NCBI GenBank assembly: GCA_031432545.1
Contig: JAVKGX010000001.1
Coordinates: forward strand, 194,411-258,410
Source: Armatimonadota bacterium
GTDB lineage: Bacteria; Sysuimicrobiota; Sysuimicrobiia; Sysuimicrobiales; Sysuimicrobiaceae
Length of the DNA stretch: 64,000 nt
Reading direction: 5' to 3'
A program made the translations under genes and the position numbers. The notes beneath the pieces are model-generated. The model ran no database searches, was not told the origin of the DNA, and saw only the letters and a list, made by a program, of their open reading frames with translations. Positions 14,743-23,900 of this stretch are shown here, in pieces (the stretch's first letter is position 1; each line of letters opens with the position of its first letter).

Positions 14743-17166
14743 TCAGCCCATCCCTCCGTCGGGCTCCGAGTCGGGGGCCCGCTCCGGGTGCACACAGCGT
14801 TCCAACAGCAGCCGCTGCTCGATCTGGGCGACCAGCCGACGGGTCCGGACGACGGCGTCGGGGTTGACGCTGACCGAATCGATGCCGGCCCGCACGAGCG
14901 CCTCGGTCATCTCCGGGTAGACCGACGGCGCCTGGCCGCAGATGGAGACCGTCGTCCCGAATCGGTGACAGGTGCGGATCACATGCCGGATCGCGCGCAG
15001 CACCGCCTCGTCGCGTTCGTCGAACAGCGCGCTCAGGCGGCCCGATTCTCGGTCGACGCCGAGGATCAACTGGGTGAGGTCGTTGCTGCCGACGGAAAAG
15101 CCGTCGACGAGCGGGGCGAACCGGTCGGCGAGGATCACGTTGCTGGGGACTTCGCACATCATCCAGATCTTGAAGTCTGGACCCCGCTCCAGCCCCCGCG
15201 TCCGCATGAGATCCAGCACGCGACCGAGTTCCTTGACGGTCCGGACGAACGGCACCATCACCCAGACGTTCCGCAGCGCCATCTCGTTGCGAACGCGCAG
15301 GATAGCCCGCAGTTCCAAATCGAACGCGCGCTCGAACACCGGGTCGACGTAGCGGCTGGCGCCGCGCCAACCGAGCATCGGGTTCTCCTCGGTCGGTTCG
15401 AACGCTTCCCCGCCCCGCAGCTCGCGGTACTCGTTGGTCTTGAAGTCGCTCAGCCTGAGAACGACCGGCCGTGGGGCGAACGCCCGGGCGACGCGTGCGA
15501 TGCCGTCCGCCAGCCGGTCCACGTAGCGGTCGCCCTCACCCCGCTCGATCAGCGCGAGCGGATGGTCGCCGATGTAGGTGGCGATGATGAACTCCTGTCG
15601 CATCAACCCCACGCCGTCGGCCGGCAGGGCTGCCACGTCCTCGGCGCGGTCGGGGACACCGAGGTTCACCAGGATCTTCGTGCCGGTGACCGGGACCGGC
15701 TCCGGGACGACGGTCGGTGTGGGCGCACTGACCTGAGGCTGGCGCACCGCCTCGGGGAGGATGCCCTCATAGACGATCCCGTTGCCGCCGTCGACGGTCA
15801 CGGTCTGACCGGTGCGCAGCACCTCGGTGGCATTGCCCGTCCCGACGACGCAGGGCACACCGAGTTCGCGCGACACGATCGCCGCGTGCGACGTCATCCC
15901 GCCGCTGTTGGTCACGATCGCCGCCGCCTTGAGCATCGCGGGCACCCAGTCGGGCGTGGTCATCTCGGTGACCAGGATCTCGCCGGACTGGAACTGGTCG
16001 ATGTGCGCCACGTCCAATACGATCCGCACGTCGCCTGCTGCCAGGCCGGGCGAGGCGGCCAGCCCGCGCACCAGGGGCACGCGTTCGGCGGCGACCTCGA
16101 CCTTGCGCGTGGCGGCTCGGGTGGCTTCCACGCGCTGCTGGGCCGGCCCGATGAACTGCCCCCGCGCGTCGGCTTCCCGCGCCGACCAAACGGTCTCCGG
16201 CCGGCACTGCACGATGTAGAGGTTGCCGTCGTCGGCGTCCAGCGCCCACTCGATGTCCAGCGCCGCGCCGTAGTGTTCCTCGAGGCGCAACCCCAGGCGG
16301 GCGAGCGTGCGGATCTGCTCTTCGGTGAGGGCTGGTTGCTCCTGTTGGGGGGGCGGCACGGTCTCGACGGCGTTGCCGGTGCCCGCGCGGACCATCCGCT
16401 TGCCCTTGCGGGAGACGCGCTGGGAGGCGATCGCCAGATCGGTCTTGCGCACCACGTACTCGTCAGGGGTCACCTCTCCCCTTACCACGAGTTCGCCCAG
16501 GCCCCAGGTGCCCTCGATCACGATCACGTCCTTGTCCCCGGTGACCGGGTGCAACGTGAACATCACGCCGCTGGCACGGCTGTTGACCATCTTCTGCACG
16601 GCGACGCTCAGGTAGACCCGTTCGTGATCGAACCCCTTCTGCGTGCGGTAGGCGATGGCGCGCGGGGTGAACAGGCTTGCAAAGCAGCCCCGGACCTTGT
16701 CCAGCAGGTCGTCTGCGCCGCGGACATTGAGGTAGGTCTCCTGCTGGCCCGCGAACGAAGCGGTCGGCAGGTCCTCGGCGGTGGCCGACGAACGCACCGC
16801 GACATATGGATCCCGCTCGCCGAGTTCGCTGCCCAGTCGGCGGTAGGCTTCGCGGATGGCCTCAGCGAGGTCGGACGGCATCTGTGCGCGCCGGATCATC
16901 TCCTGGATCTCGGAGGCAGCCTCGTGCAGTGCCTTGAGGTCGCGGGGGTCGATCCGCTGCAGCAGCCGGGTCAACCGCGTGGCCACGCCGGCGTGGGCGA
17001 GAAACGTCCGGTAGGCGTGCGCGGTGACGGCAAACCCGGGCGGCACCGGAACGCCGGCGCGTAGCATCTCACCCAGGTTGGCATTCTTGCCGCCGACGAG
17101 GGCGACGTCGTCCTTGGAAATTTCGGAAAACCAGAGGATGGGCGACTGCGGATCCGTCCTGCCCAT
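14743..17166 (-). CDS. ppsA: Phosphoenolpyruvate synthase
   Basis: 807 residues, matching the usual near-800 length. Domains run in order: ATP-binding PEP/pyruvate-binding domain (about 20-360, with G-G-K-N-A-N-L-G-E and V-A-V-R-S-S-A-T-A-E-D), swivelling phosphohistidine domain (about 400-490, catalytic His in G-G-M-T-S-H-A-A-I), and TIM-barrel PEP-utilising domain (about 510-790, with the Q-E-F-I and S-N-D-L-T-Q motifs). It converts pyruvate, ATP and water to PEP, AMP and phosphate for gluconeogenesis, which fits an isocitrate lyase elsewhere in the window. ATG 17166 follows GGCGGAGG. A 330-base leader region lies upstream. Confidence 0.93.
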   Translation of the reverse strand: MGRTDPQSPILWFSEISKDDVALVGGKNANLGEMLRAGVPVPPGFAVTAHAYRTFLAHAGVATRLTRLLQRIDPRDLKALHEAASEIQEMIRRAQMPSDLAEAIREAYRRLGSELGERDPYVAVRSSATAEDLPTASFAGQQETYLNVRGADDLLDKVRGCFASLFTPRAIAYRTQKGFDHERVYLSVAVQKMVNSRASGVMFTLHPVTGDKDVIVIEGTWGLGELVVRGEVTPDEYVVRKTDLAIASQRVSRKGKRMVRAGTGNAVETVPPPQQEQPALTEEQIRTLARLGLRLEEHYGAALDIEWALDADDGNLYIVQCRPETVWSAREADARGQFIGPAQQRVEATRAATRKVEVAAERVPLVRGLAASPGLAAGDVRIVLDVAHIDQFQSGEILVTEMTTPDWVPAMLKAAAIVTNSGGMTSHAAIVSRELGVPCVVGTGNATEVLRTGQTVTVDGGNGIVYEGILPEAVRQPQVSAPTPTVVPEPVPVTGTKILVNLGVPDRAEDVAALPADGVGLMRQEFIIATYIGDHPLALIERGEGDRYVDRLADGIARVARAFAPRPVVLRLSDFKTNEYRELRGGEAFEPTEENPMLGWRGASRYVDPVFERAFDLELRAILRVRNEMALRNVWVMVPFVRTVKELGRVLDLMRTRGLERGPDFKIWMMCEVPSNVILADRFAPLVDGFSVGSNDLTQLILGVDRESGRLSALFDERDEAVLRAIRHVIRTCHRFGTTVSICGQAPSVYPEMTEALVRAGIDSVSVNPDAVVRTRRLVAQIEQRLLLERCVHPERAPDSEPDGGMG

Positions 17167-17499
17167 GGCGACACCTCCGCCGGGTGGGAAGCAACGGTTC
17201 GCGGCCGACAGCGACAAACCCTGCCGCGCCAGGGCCGACCCTCCGCGAAACCCTGGCGAGTCAATGTCGCCGGTAGGCTTGGGGGGCCGCCGGGCTGGCC
17301 ACGGGCAGGGCCCGGACGATTGCGATCCCCCCGGATGGAGGGGGGACAACCCCCGCCCCCTGGTAGGCACTACTTGCGGGCGGATGCGGGTAGGAATGGC
17401 ACGGGTCAAGCATTGAGCGCTGTGAAACGTAACTTGCCACTTCGCCACCAGTTCCTCGGCGGGGCTGCAGACGGGGGAGCGCACGGTACCATGGTTGGC
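17167..17499 (-). other. Upstream region of ppsA with a perfect 8-base-pair hairpin
   Basis: A 333-base stretch with no gene. On the ppsA strand it holds CGCCAGGG (17251-17258) pairing with CCCTGGCG (17227-17234) across a 16-base loop, and shorter GC-rich repeats near 17280-17320. It may be a 5' untranslated regulatory structure. I see no known riboswitch consensus in it. Its right end contains the promoter of the ATPase pseudogene reading the other way. Confidence 0.35.
17487..17492 (+). promoter_or_regulatory. -10 box (TACCAT) of the ATPase pseudogene
   Basis: TACCAT ends exactly 7 bases before GTG 17500, the same geometry as the intact leaderless genes. The promoter has outlived the coding sequence. 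Confidence 0.45.
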
Positions 17500-19619
17500 G
17501 TGCGGGACTCATCCGCAAAAACTTCCAGGCCTGCCCCTGAGCTGCCTTGCCACGCCCTTTCGCCGGAGGAAGCCGCCCGGCACTTGGGCACCGACCTTCA
17601 GCAGGGGCTGCATCCATCCGAATCCGCCCGACGCGTCCGTTCCGTGGGGTCCAATGCGCTGGCGGAGACCACCGGTCCGAGCCCTATGCGCATACTGTTC
17701 GCGCAGTTCCAAAGTCCGCTGGTCGCAGTGCTTCTCGCTGCCGCGGTGGTTTCGCGGTTGCTGGGCAACACCAAGGAGGCGGTGGCGGTGGGTGTCGTGG
17801 TCGCCCTCAACACCGCGCTCGGTTTCCTGCAGGAGTATCGCGCAGAGCGGGCGATGTTTGCCCTTCGCCACTTGGTCGTGCCCAAAGCCCGGGTCCGGCG
17901 GGCGGGTCGCGTGACCGAAGTGGCGAGCAGCGAGCTGGTTCCGGGCGACTTGGTGTTGCTGGAGGCCGGAGACCGGGTGCCCGCGGACGCTCGCCTGGTG
18001 GAGGCCGTGGGGCTGCGGGTCGACGGAGCTGGGAAGCTCTCTGCCGGAAAGCGCCCACTTGGCGATCCTGGCGGCCTGCTTGTGCAACAACGCGGAAGCC
18101 GACGAGCAAGGGCAGACCATAGGGGATCCGGTGGACGCGGCTTTGGCCTCCGCGGCGTTCGGCTGGGGTTTCCGTAGGGGAGAGTGGGATGGCTTGTTGC
18201 CGCGGAGGCGCGAGTGGCCCTTCGACGGAGCTCGCAAGCGCATGACCACCGTGCACGAAGTGGCCGACGCGGACCGAGTGCGGGATCTTGACGGTGCCCG
18301 TCACTTGGTGTTCGTCAAGGGCGCACCTGAGGTGGTGCTCCCGCGCTGTGCACACATCCGGGTGCAAGGCCGTGCCGATCCGTTGGGTGAGCCATGGCGG
18401 CAGACCGTCGCGGAACGGGTGGAGGAGATGGCCCGAGGCGGGTTGCGGGTGCTGGCGCTGGCCTGCGGGTTTCCGGGGGAGCTGCCGTCCACCGAAGAGG
18501 AATCCGAAAGGGACCTGGTGTTCTTGGGCCTGGTGGCGCTGGTGGATCCGCTCCGGGCGGAGGTGCCGAAGGCAGTGGCGCGGTGCCGGCAGGCCGGGAT
18601 CCGGGTCGTGCTCCTCACCGGTGACCACCCGACCACCGCCCTCGCGGTGGCCAGGCAAGCCGGTATCGCAGACTCCCCTGCAGCACGGGTGGTCACCGGG
18701 CCCGAGTTGGACGCGCTGTCGCAGAACGAACGGTCGAGGGTTGTACGGGACGTCTCGGTGTTCGCGCGGGTGGTGCCAGAACACAAACTGATGTTGGTGG
18801 AGGCGTTGCAGGCGCGGGGAGAGGTGGTGCCGGTCACCGGGGGACGGGGTAAACGACGCTCCGGCCTTGCGTCGGGCGGAAGTGGGGGTCGCCATGGGAA
18901 GTGGCACCGAGGTGGCCAAGGAGGCTTCCGCGGTGGTGCTCTTGGACGACCACTTTGCCACCGTGGCAGCGGCCGTGGAAGAGGGGCGGGTGGTGTTCGA
19001 CAACGTGCAGAAGGTGGTCCGCTACCTGTTCACCACGAACGTGGCGGAGCTATGGACGGTCCTGGCGGCCGTAGTGGCCGGACTGCCCTTCCCCCTGTAC
19101 CCGCTACAGGTCCTGTGGATCAACCTGGTGACCGACGGGCCGCCGGCACTGGCGCTCAGCGTCGAGCCTCCGGAGGAGGCTGTGATGCGCCGGCCCCCGC
19201 GCCGCCGGGACGAGCCGCTTCTCACGGCCGGACACGCGCGGCAGGTGGTGGGGTTGGGGCTGCTCATGGGCGTGACGACCCTCGCTTTGGGTGCGTACTT
19301 CCTTGCGCGCGGACACCCCGGCTGGCAGACCGTGGTCTTCACGGCGCTGGCCGTGGCACAGTTCTTCAATGTCTACGCTGTACGCACATCTAAACCGCTG
19401 TGGCGTCCGGGATCGCGTAACCCGTCCCTCGGCGCTGCAGTAACGGTGGGCGCACTCCTGCTCGCTGCGGTGATCTACGTCCCGGGGCTTCGACCGTACT
19501 TTCAGACGTACCCACTAGGCGTCGTGGACGTAGCTGCCTGCCTGGTCCCGGGACTCGTGGCGGCGGCGGTGGTCGACGTCACCGAGTTGCGGGGCAGACG
19601 CCGAAGTGCGGAAGCATGA
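17500..19619 (+). pseudogene. Decayed calcium-type P-type ATPase
   Basis: Three fragments in three frames rebuild a cation P-type ATPase of the Ca2+/PMCA-SERCA-like class. Fragment one (17500 to about 18025) holds the N-terminal domain, the first membrane pair and the start of the actuator domain, ending at L-R-V-D. Fragment two (about 18035-18845, other frame) resumes inside the nucleotide-binding domain at C-L-C-N-N-A. So the T-G-E-S loop, membrane helix 4 and the D-K-T-G-T phosphorylation site, some 200 residues, are deleted. A second shift sits at 18836-18842: a run of five G breaks V-T-G-D-G-V-N-D-A-P, which reads correctly if one G is removed. Fragment three runs to 19619 with the C-terminal membrane helices. 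Without the catalytic Asp it cannot pump ions. An assembly error is possible for either lesion. Confidence 0.85.
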
Positions 19620-19667
19620 GAACTCACCTCCCTACCGGTCACCCCGCTGCTGCGATCGGCGCCGCCC

Positions 19668-20126
19668 CTACGGTGCCCTTAGGTCGAGGACGCCGGCTGG
19701 GGGGGCGCGCATGGCCCGCAGGGCGGCCAGCAACACCTCCACCGCCTGGGCCACCTCAGGGCTGCGGAGCACCTGCCATGCTTCCCTGAGGCTCAGGGGC
19801 CGGGTGCGCGGCCGGGCCAGTTTCTCGTTGGCCGCCTGGGCCGCGTACAGGGCTAGGCGGAACAGCGGCTCGTACCGCACCTGGCCCAGGGCGCCCAGCA
19901 GCATCATGAGGTTGGCGACCAAGGTCATGAGCTCCGGACGGGTGGCGGCGCTGAACTGCTCGTCGAACTCCGCCAGCACGCCGTCTACGGCGGCCAGCAG
20001 TCCGCTGCGCTGCAGCCGACCCACCACGTCCAAAAGCTGCTCCGCCGCCTCCGCGTGCTCGACCAGCTTGGTCAGCAGACGGTTGGTGGCCTCCCGGTCC
20101 GATTGGCGTGCGCTCATCTCCGTCAT
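19668..20126 (-). CDS. DUF1641-family protein
   Basis: 152 residues, mostly helical. It has the family pattern of an N-terminal helix pair, a central L-x-x-L-D-x-x-G-x-L-x-x-x-D segment and a C-terminal part rich in Ala, Leu and Arg. DUF1641 proteins are often encoded beside sulfide:quinone reductases or formate dehydrogenases and may be assembly or membrane-tethering partners. Here the ATG lies 14 bases after the SQR-like gene, behind GGGAAG, so the two are one operon. The molecular role is unknown. Confidence 0.8.
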   Translation of the reverse strand: MTEMSARQSDREATNRLLTKLVEHAEAAEQLLDVVGRLQRSGLLAAVDGVLAEFDEQFSAATRPELMTLVANLMMLLGALGQVRYEPLFRLALYAAQAANEKLARPRTRPLSLREAWQVLRSPEVAQAVEVLLAALRAMRAPPAGVLDLRAP

Positions 20127-20140
20127 GGCTGCTTCCCTAC

Positions 20141-21295
20141 TCACCGCCCGAACAGGCTGGCGAACCACAGGCGCTCGAACCCCACCTTCACCGACCGGAA
20201 CAGCCGCATGCCGCCCAACATTCGGCAGTCCGGATAGGGGGAGCGGCCGTACAGCTTGTCGGTGAAGTCGCACCACACGGCAGCCCCCATGTAGCCGGTG
20301 TCCATGACGCACACGCCCACCATGTTGTACAGCTCGCCCAGGTAGGCCCCACGCACCCGGTCCAAGATCTGGGTGACCACGTGGTCGGCCTGAAAGTGGG
20401 CGAACACACCGGCCATACCGAGCCCGATGGTGGGCGCCACCACGTCGCCGATCCCGTAGACCTCCGGGTAGCGCGGGGAGGCCATGCTGGGCAGGACCAC
20501 GTCCATGTAGCCGCCCGCAGCCGCCAGGGCCGAGTCGCCCACGGGCTCCGGCGGTGCGTGCGGAGGGATCAGGATGGCCAGGTCGTACTCCAGCGTCCGG
20601 CCCTCCGCGGAACGCAGCCCGCGGGCGCCGCGGTCGTGTGCTTGCAGCTGGAAACCTCCGAGGAAGTCGACGCGGAACTGCTGCAAGAATGCCCGGAACC
20701 CTTCCACCATGAGAGGGCCGAAGGTCTCCATGGGCTGCTGCCACGGGTGGAACACCGTGATGCGGGTGCGTTCGGACACGTGGCGTTGGTCCGCCAGGTA
20801 CCGCATCATGAACGCGACCTCAAAAGGCGCGGGCGGGCAGCGGTACGGCCACTCCACGGGCCCCACAACCACGTGTCCACCGCGGAACGCCCTCAGGGCC
20901 TCGCGCAGCCGCACCGCATACTCCAGCTCCCACGGCCCCTCGAAGCTGTCCGTGCGGGGATCGCCGCGGAGTACCGCGCCGAGGGCCACCACCAGGAAGT
21001 CATAGTCCAGCGATCCTGTGTCGGTGTCCACCCGCCGCGATTGCGGGTCGATGCGGTTCACGGTGGCCTGCACCACCCTCGTGCCGTACCGTGCCTCCAG
21101 CAGCTTCAGAGGACGGCGCACCTCGTCGGGCTCGCGCTTGCCGGTCATCACCCACAGGTAGCTGGGCCGGTACTCGTGCCACGGGCTGCGATCCACCAGA
21201 ACGACCTCAACCTCACCGGGCCTCGACCACTCGCCAAGCCGCTTGGCGGCCATGGCCCCTCCGCTTCCGCCTCCCAGGATCAACACGCGCTGCAT
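20141..21295 (-). CDS. Sulfide:quinone oxidoreductase-like FAD flavoprotein
   Basis: 384 residues. The N-terminal FAD motif is G-G-G-S-G-G (residues 8-13) and the second FAD motif G-I-G-D-V-V lies near 290. A Cys in the R-C-P-P-A-P-F-E motif near 140 matches the first redox cysteine of SQR, and a Cys in the V-G-V-C-V-M-D-T-G-Y segment near 330 matches the second. The C-terminus has the amphipathic, aromatic-rich region that binds membrane. It would oxidise sulfide and reduce quinone. A non-sulfide NADH dehydrogenase-like role is less likely because of the paired Cys. ATG 21295 follows AAAGGAGG, so the gene has a true leader. Confidence 0.82.
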   Translation of the reverse strand: MQRVLILGGGSGGAMAAKRLGEWSRPGEVEVVLVDRSPWHEYRPSYLWVMTGKREPDEVRRPLKLLEARYGTRVVQATVNRIDPQSRRVDTDTGSLDYDFLVVALGAVLRGDPRTDSFEGPWELEYAVRLREALRAFRGGHVVVGPVEWPYRCPPAPFEVAFMMRYLADQRHVSERTRITVFHPWQQPMETFGPLMVEGFRAFLQQFRVDFLGGFQLQAHDRGARGLRSAEGRTLEYDLAILIPPHAPPEPVGDSALAAAGGYMDVVLPSMASPRYPEVYGIGDVVAPTIGLGMAGVFAHFQADHVVTQILDRVRGAYLGELYNMVGVCVMDTGYMGAAVWCDFTDKLYGRSPYPDCRMLGGMRLFRSVKVGFERLWFASLFGR

Positions 21296-21377
21296 CGCCC
21301 CTCGCCTCCTTTCCGGGTGCATCCCACCCGCCCCGGCAGCGGTGCCCCATCCAGCGTCCGCCCGTTTCCCAGTCCGT

Positions 21378-21405
21378 CTATTACCCTACCTTGTAGGTGT
21401 ATCAA
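21378..21405 (-). promoter_or_regulatory. Promoter of the SQR operon with an operator-like palindrome in the spacer
   Basis: Minus-strand TTGATA (21400-21405), 16 bases, TAATAG (21378-21383). The spacer holds CCTAC-AAG-GTAGG, which extends on both sides into an imperfect palindrome (TACCCTAC / GTAGGTGTA on the plus strand). A repressor bound here would block both boxes. Its position before a sulfide-oxidising gene recalls persulfide-responsive repressors, but the sequence alone does not identify the protein. Confidence 0.5.
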
Positions 21406-21443
21406 GCGAACCGTGCACCAACTGCCCCCTCGCCGGCCGTGGG

Positions 21444-23894
21444 TCACTCCCCGTACGGGACCCAGATGTTCTTCACTTGGGTGGCGTGGCGGAGGAACTC
21501 CTCGCCCTCTCCCTGGAGCGGGTCGAGCCAGTCGCGCACTCCGTACCAGTCGACCCAGGTGCGCTTGATGTTGGTGGCCGACTCGTACTCAACCATCTTG
21601 CCGCCTTCGGGGGTACCGAAGTACCAGACCGCGTCCACGTCGTCGTGCTGGGCCAAGACCTTGGTGAGGGCGTCGCGCTCCCCGGTGACGATGTTCACGA
21701 CGCCGCCGGGCACGTCCGAGGTGTCCAGCACCTGGTAGAAGTCCGTGGCGGCCAACGGATGGTCCTGGGAGGGGATCGCGACGACGGTGTTCCCCATCGC
21801 GATGGCCGGTGCGACCAACGAGACGAAGGCCAGCAGCGGGTAGGGGTCAGGGCACGCGATGCCCACGACGCCCACGGGTTCGGGGATCGCGATCGTCAGG
21901 TCGCGGTGGGGGACGTTGACGTGGTGGACCCACCCGTCGTACTTGTCCGCCCAGGCTGCGTAGGAAAAGAGTCGTTCGATCGTCGCGGCGACTTCGACCC
22001 GCGCGGCCTCCGGATCGCCAGTCATCTGCGCGATCCGCTGAACGAATTCGGCTGCGCGCGACTGCAGGTTCTCGGCGACGTAGTACAGGATCTGGGCTCG
22101 CGCGTGGCCGGTGGTGAGTCCCCATGCCTCCACCGCGCGGGCGGCCTCGACAGCGTTGCGGATGTCCTTGCGGTTGCCCTCACCGACCTCGCCGACGACC
22201 CGCCCGTCCGGCGCGTACACCCGGCGTCCGTACGGCGCGTCGGGCCGGGTCTGCCGGCCACCGATGTACATCTTGGGCGACCGGTCGATCGGCGGGGGGC
22301 CGTCCGTCATCCCCGTACCGTCGGCGGTGAGGGGGCGGACGAAGTCGGGAGCTGAGCCCACCTGCACCTCCGCACCCCGCACCGGAGGCGGCTCGGCCTG
22401 GCGGACCGATGCGGCGCCCGCCTGCCAACTCGGCTTCAGATATTCCCACATCCCCTCGCGGCCGCCTTCGCGGCCAAAGCCGCTCTCGCGATAGCCACCG
22501 AAGCCGCTCGCCGCGTCGAACAGGTTGGTGCTGTTGATCCACACCGTGCCCGCCTTGATCTTGCGCGCGACGTCGAGGGCCAGGTTGATGTTCTCGGTCC
22601 ACACGCTGGCCGCCAGCCCGTAGCGCGTGTTGTTGGCGAGCGCAACGGCTTCGGCGGGCGTGCGGAACGTCATCGACACCAGCACGGGGCCGAAGATCTC
22701 GACCTGCGCGATGGTGGCCGAGGGCGCGACGTCTGTGAACAGGGTGGGTGGAAAGAAGAAGCCGTCGCGCGGCACCGCCCAGGAAGGCTGCCACATGCGC
22801 GCGCCTTCCCGCACCCCGATCTCGCACAGGGTACGGATCTTCTGCAACTGCACCGGCGCGATGATGGCGCCGATGTCGATCGCCTTGTCGAGGGGATCGC
22901 CCACCCGCAGGGTCTCCATTCGGGCGCGCAGCTTCGTGGTCAACAGGTCGGCGACGTTCTCCTGCACCAGCAGCCGCGAGCCCGCGCAGCAGACCTGCCC
23001 CTGGTTGAACCAGATGGCGTCCACCACCCCTTCCACGACGCTGTCGAGGTCGGCGTCGTCGAAGACGACGAACGGTGATTTGCCCCCCAGCTCCAGCGAG
23101 ACCCTCTTACCGGTCCCGGCGGTGGCGCGCCGGATGATCCGGCCGACCTCCGTCGACCCGGTGAATGCGATCTTCTGGACGCCGGGGTGCCGGACGATCA
23201 TCTCCCCGACCCGGCCGTCCCCGGTGACGACGTTCACGACCCCCGGGGGCAGGCCGATCTCGAGGAGGATCTCGCAGAAGGCCATCGCGCTGACCGACGT
23301 GAATTCCGCGGGCTTCAACACGACGGTGTTGCCGGCGGCCAGCGCCGGGGCGATCTTCCAGGCCAGCATCAGCAGCGGGAAGTTCCACGGGATGATCTGC
23401 CCCACCACTCCGACGGCTTCGTGACCGGGGAAGGTGCGCTCCGCCAGCTGCGCCCACCCGGCGTGGTGGTAGAAGTGGCGCGCCACGAGCGGGATGTCGA
23501 TGTCCCGCGTCTCGCGGATGGGCTTGCCGTTGTCCAGCGATTCCAAGACCGCCAGCAGCCGCGCGTGCTTGAGGACCTGGCGCCCGATGGCGTACAGGTA
23601 CCGGGCGCGGACGTGTCCCGGCGTGCGGCCCCAGGTCTGGAAGGCTTCGGCGGCGGCGCGGACTGCCGCGTCCACGTCCTCGGCGGACGCCTGGGCGACC
23701 TGCGCCAGCGGCCTGCCGGTGGCGGGGTCGAGGCTTTCGAAGAACTCACCGCCGGTCGGCTCGACCCACCGGTTCGCGACGAACAGGGTAAACCGTCGGC
23801 CGCGGGCGTCCAGCCACCGCAAAGCTGGCTCGGCCGACTCCGGTGCCGGCCCGTACTCCATCGTCTGCAGGATGTCAGGCACCCTGGGTGTCAT
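21444..23894 (-). CDS. ALDH16-type double aldehyde dehydrogenase
   Basis: 816 residues, two aldehyde dehydrogenase units in tandem. The first (about 30-510) is complete: N171 in P-W-N-F-P, E268 in L-E-L-G-G-K-S-P, and nucleophile C302 in G-Q-V-C-C-A-G-S, at the same residue number as in classical ALDHs. The second (about 540-810) is shorter and lacks the nucleophile and glutamate motifs, as in ALDH16. The family oxidises aldehydes with NAD(P). The neighbour aldolase makes acetaldehyde, so this enzyme probably oxidises that to acetate. The ATG lies 6 bases after the deoC stop, so translation is coupled. Confidence 0.85.
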   Translation of the reverse strand: MTPRVPDILQTMEYGPAPESAEPALRWLDARGRRFTLFVANRWVEPTGGEFFESLDPATGRPLAQVAQASAEDVDAAVRAAAEAFQTWGRTPGHVRARYLYAIGRQVLKHARLLAVLESLDNGKPIRETRDIDIPLVARHFYHHAGWAQLAERTFPGHEAVGVVGQIIPWNFPLLMLAWKIAPALAAGNTVVLKPAEFTSVSAMAFCEILLEIGLPPGVVNVVTGDGRVGEMIVRHPGVQKIAFTGSTEVGRIIRRATAGTGKRVSLELGGKSPFVVFDDADLDSVVEGVVDAIWFNQGQVCCAGSRLLVQENVADLLTTKLRARMETLRVGDPLDKAIDIGAIIAPVQLQKIRTLCEIGVREGARMWQPSWAVPRDGFFFPPTLFTDVAPSATIAQVEIFGPVLVSMTFRTPAEAVALANNTRYGLAASVWTENINLALDVARKIKAGTVWINSTNLFDAASGFGGYRESGFGREGGREGMWEYLKPSWQAGAASVRQAEPPPVRGAEVQVGSAPDFVRPLTADGTGMTDGPPPIDRSPKMYIGGRQTRPDAPYGRRVYAPDGRVVGEVGEGNRKDIRNAVEAARAVEAWGLTTGHARAQILYYVAENLQSRAAEFVQRIAQMTGDPEAARVEVAATIERLFSYAAWADKYDGWVHHVNVPHRDLTIAIPEPVGVVGIACPDPYPLLAFVSLVAPAIAMGNTVVAIPSQDHPLAATDFYQVLDTSDVPGGVVNIVTGERDALTKVLAQHDDVDAVWYFGTPEGGKMVEYESATNIKRTWVDWYGVRDWLDPLQGEGEEFLRHATQVKNIWVPYGE

Positions 23895-23900
23895 GGCGAC

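Noticed and set aside
14788-17064. A 758-codon open frame antisense to ppsA
   Set aside because: It is a by-product of high GC codon bias opposite a clear enzyme gene. It has no motif, no ribosome site and His/Arg-rich composition.
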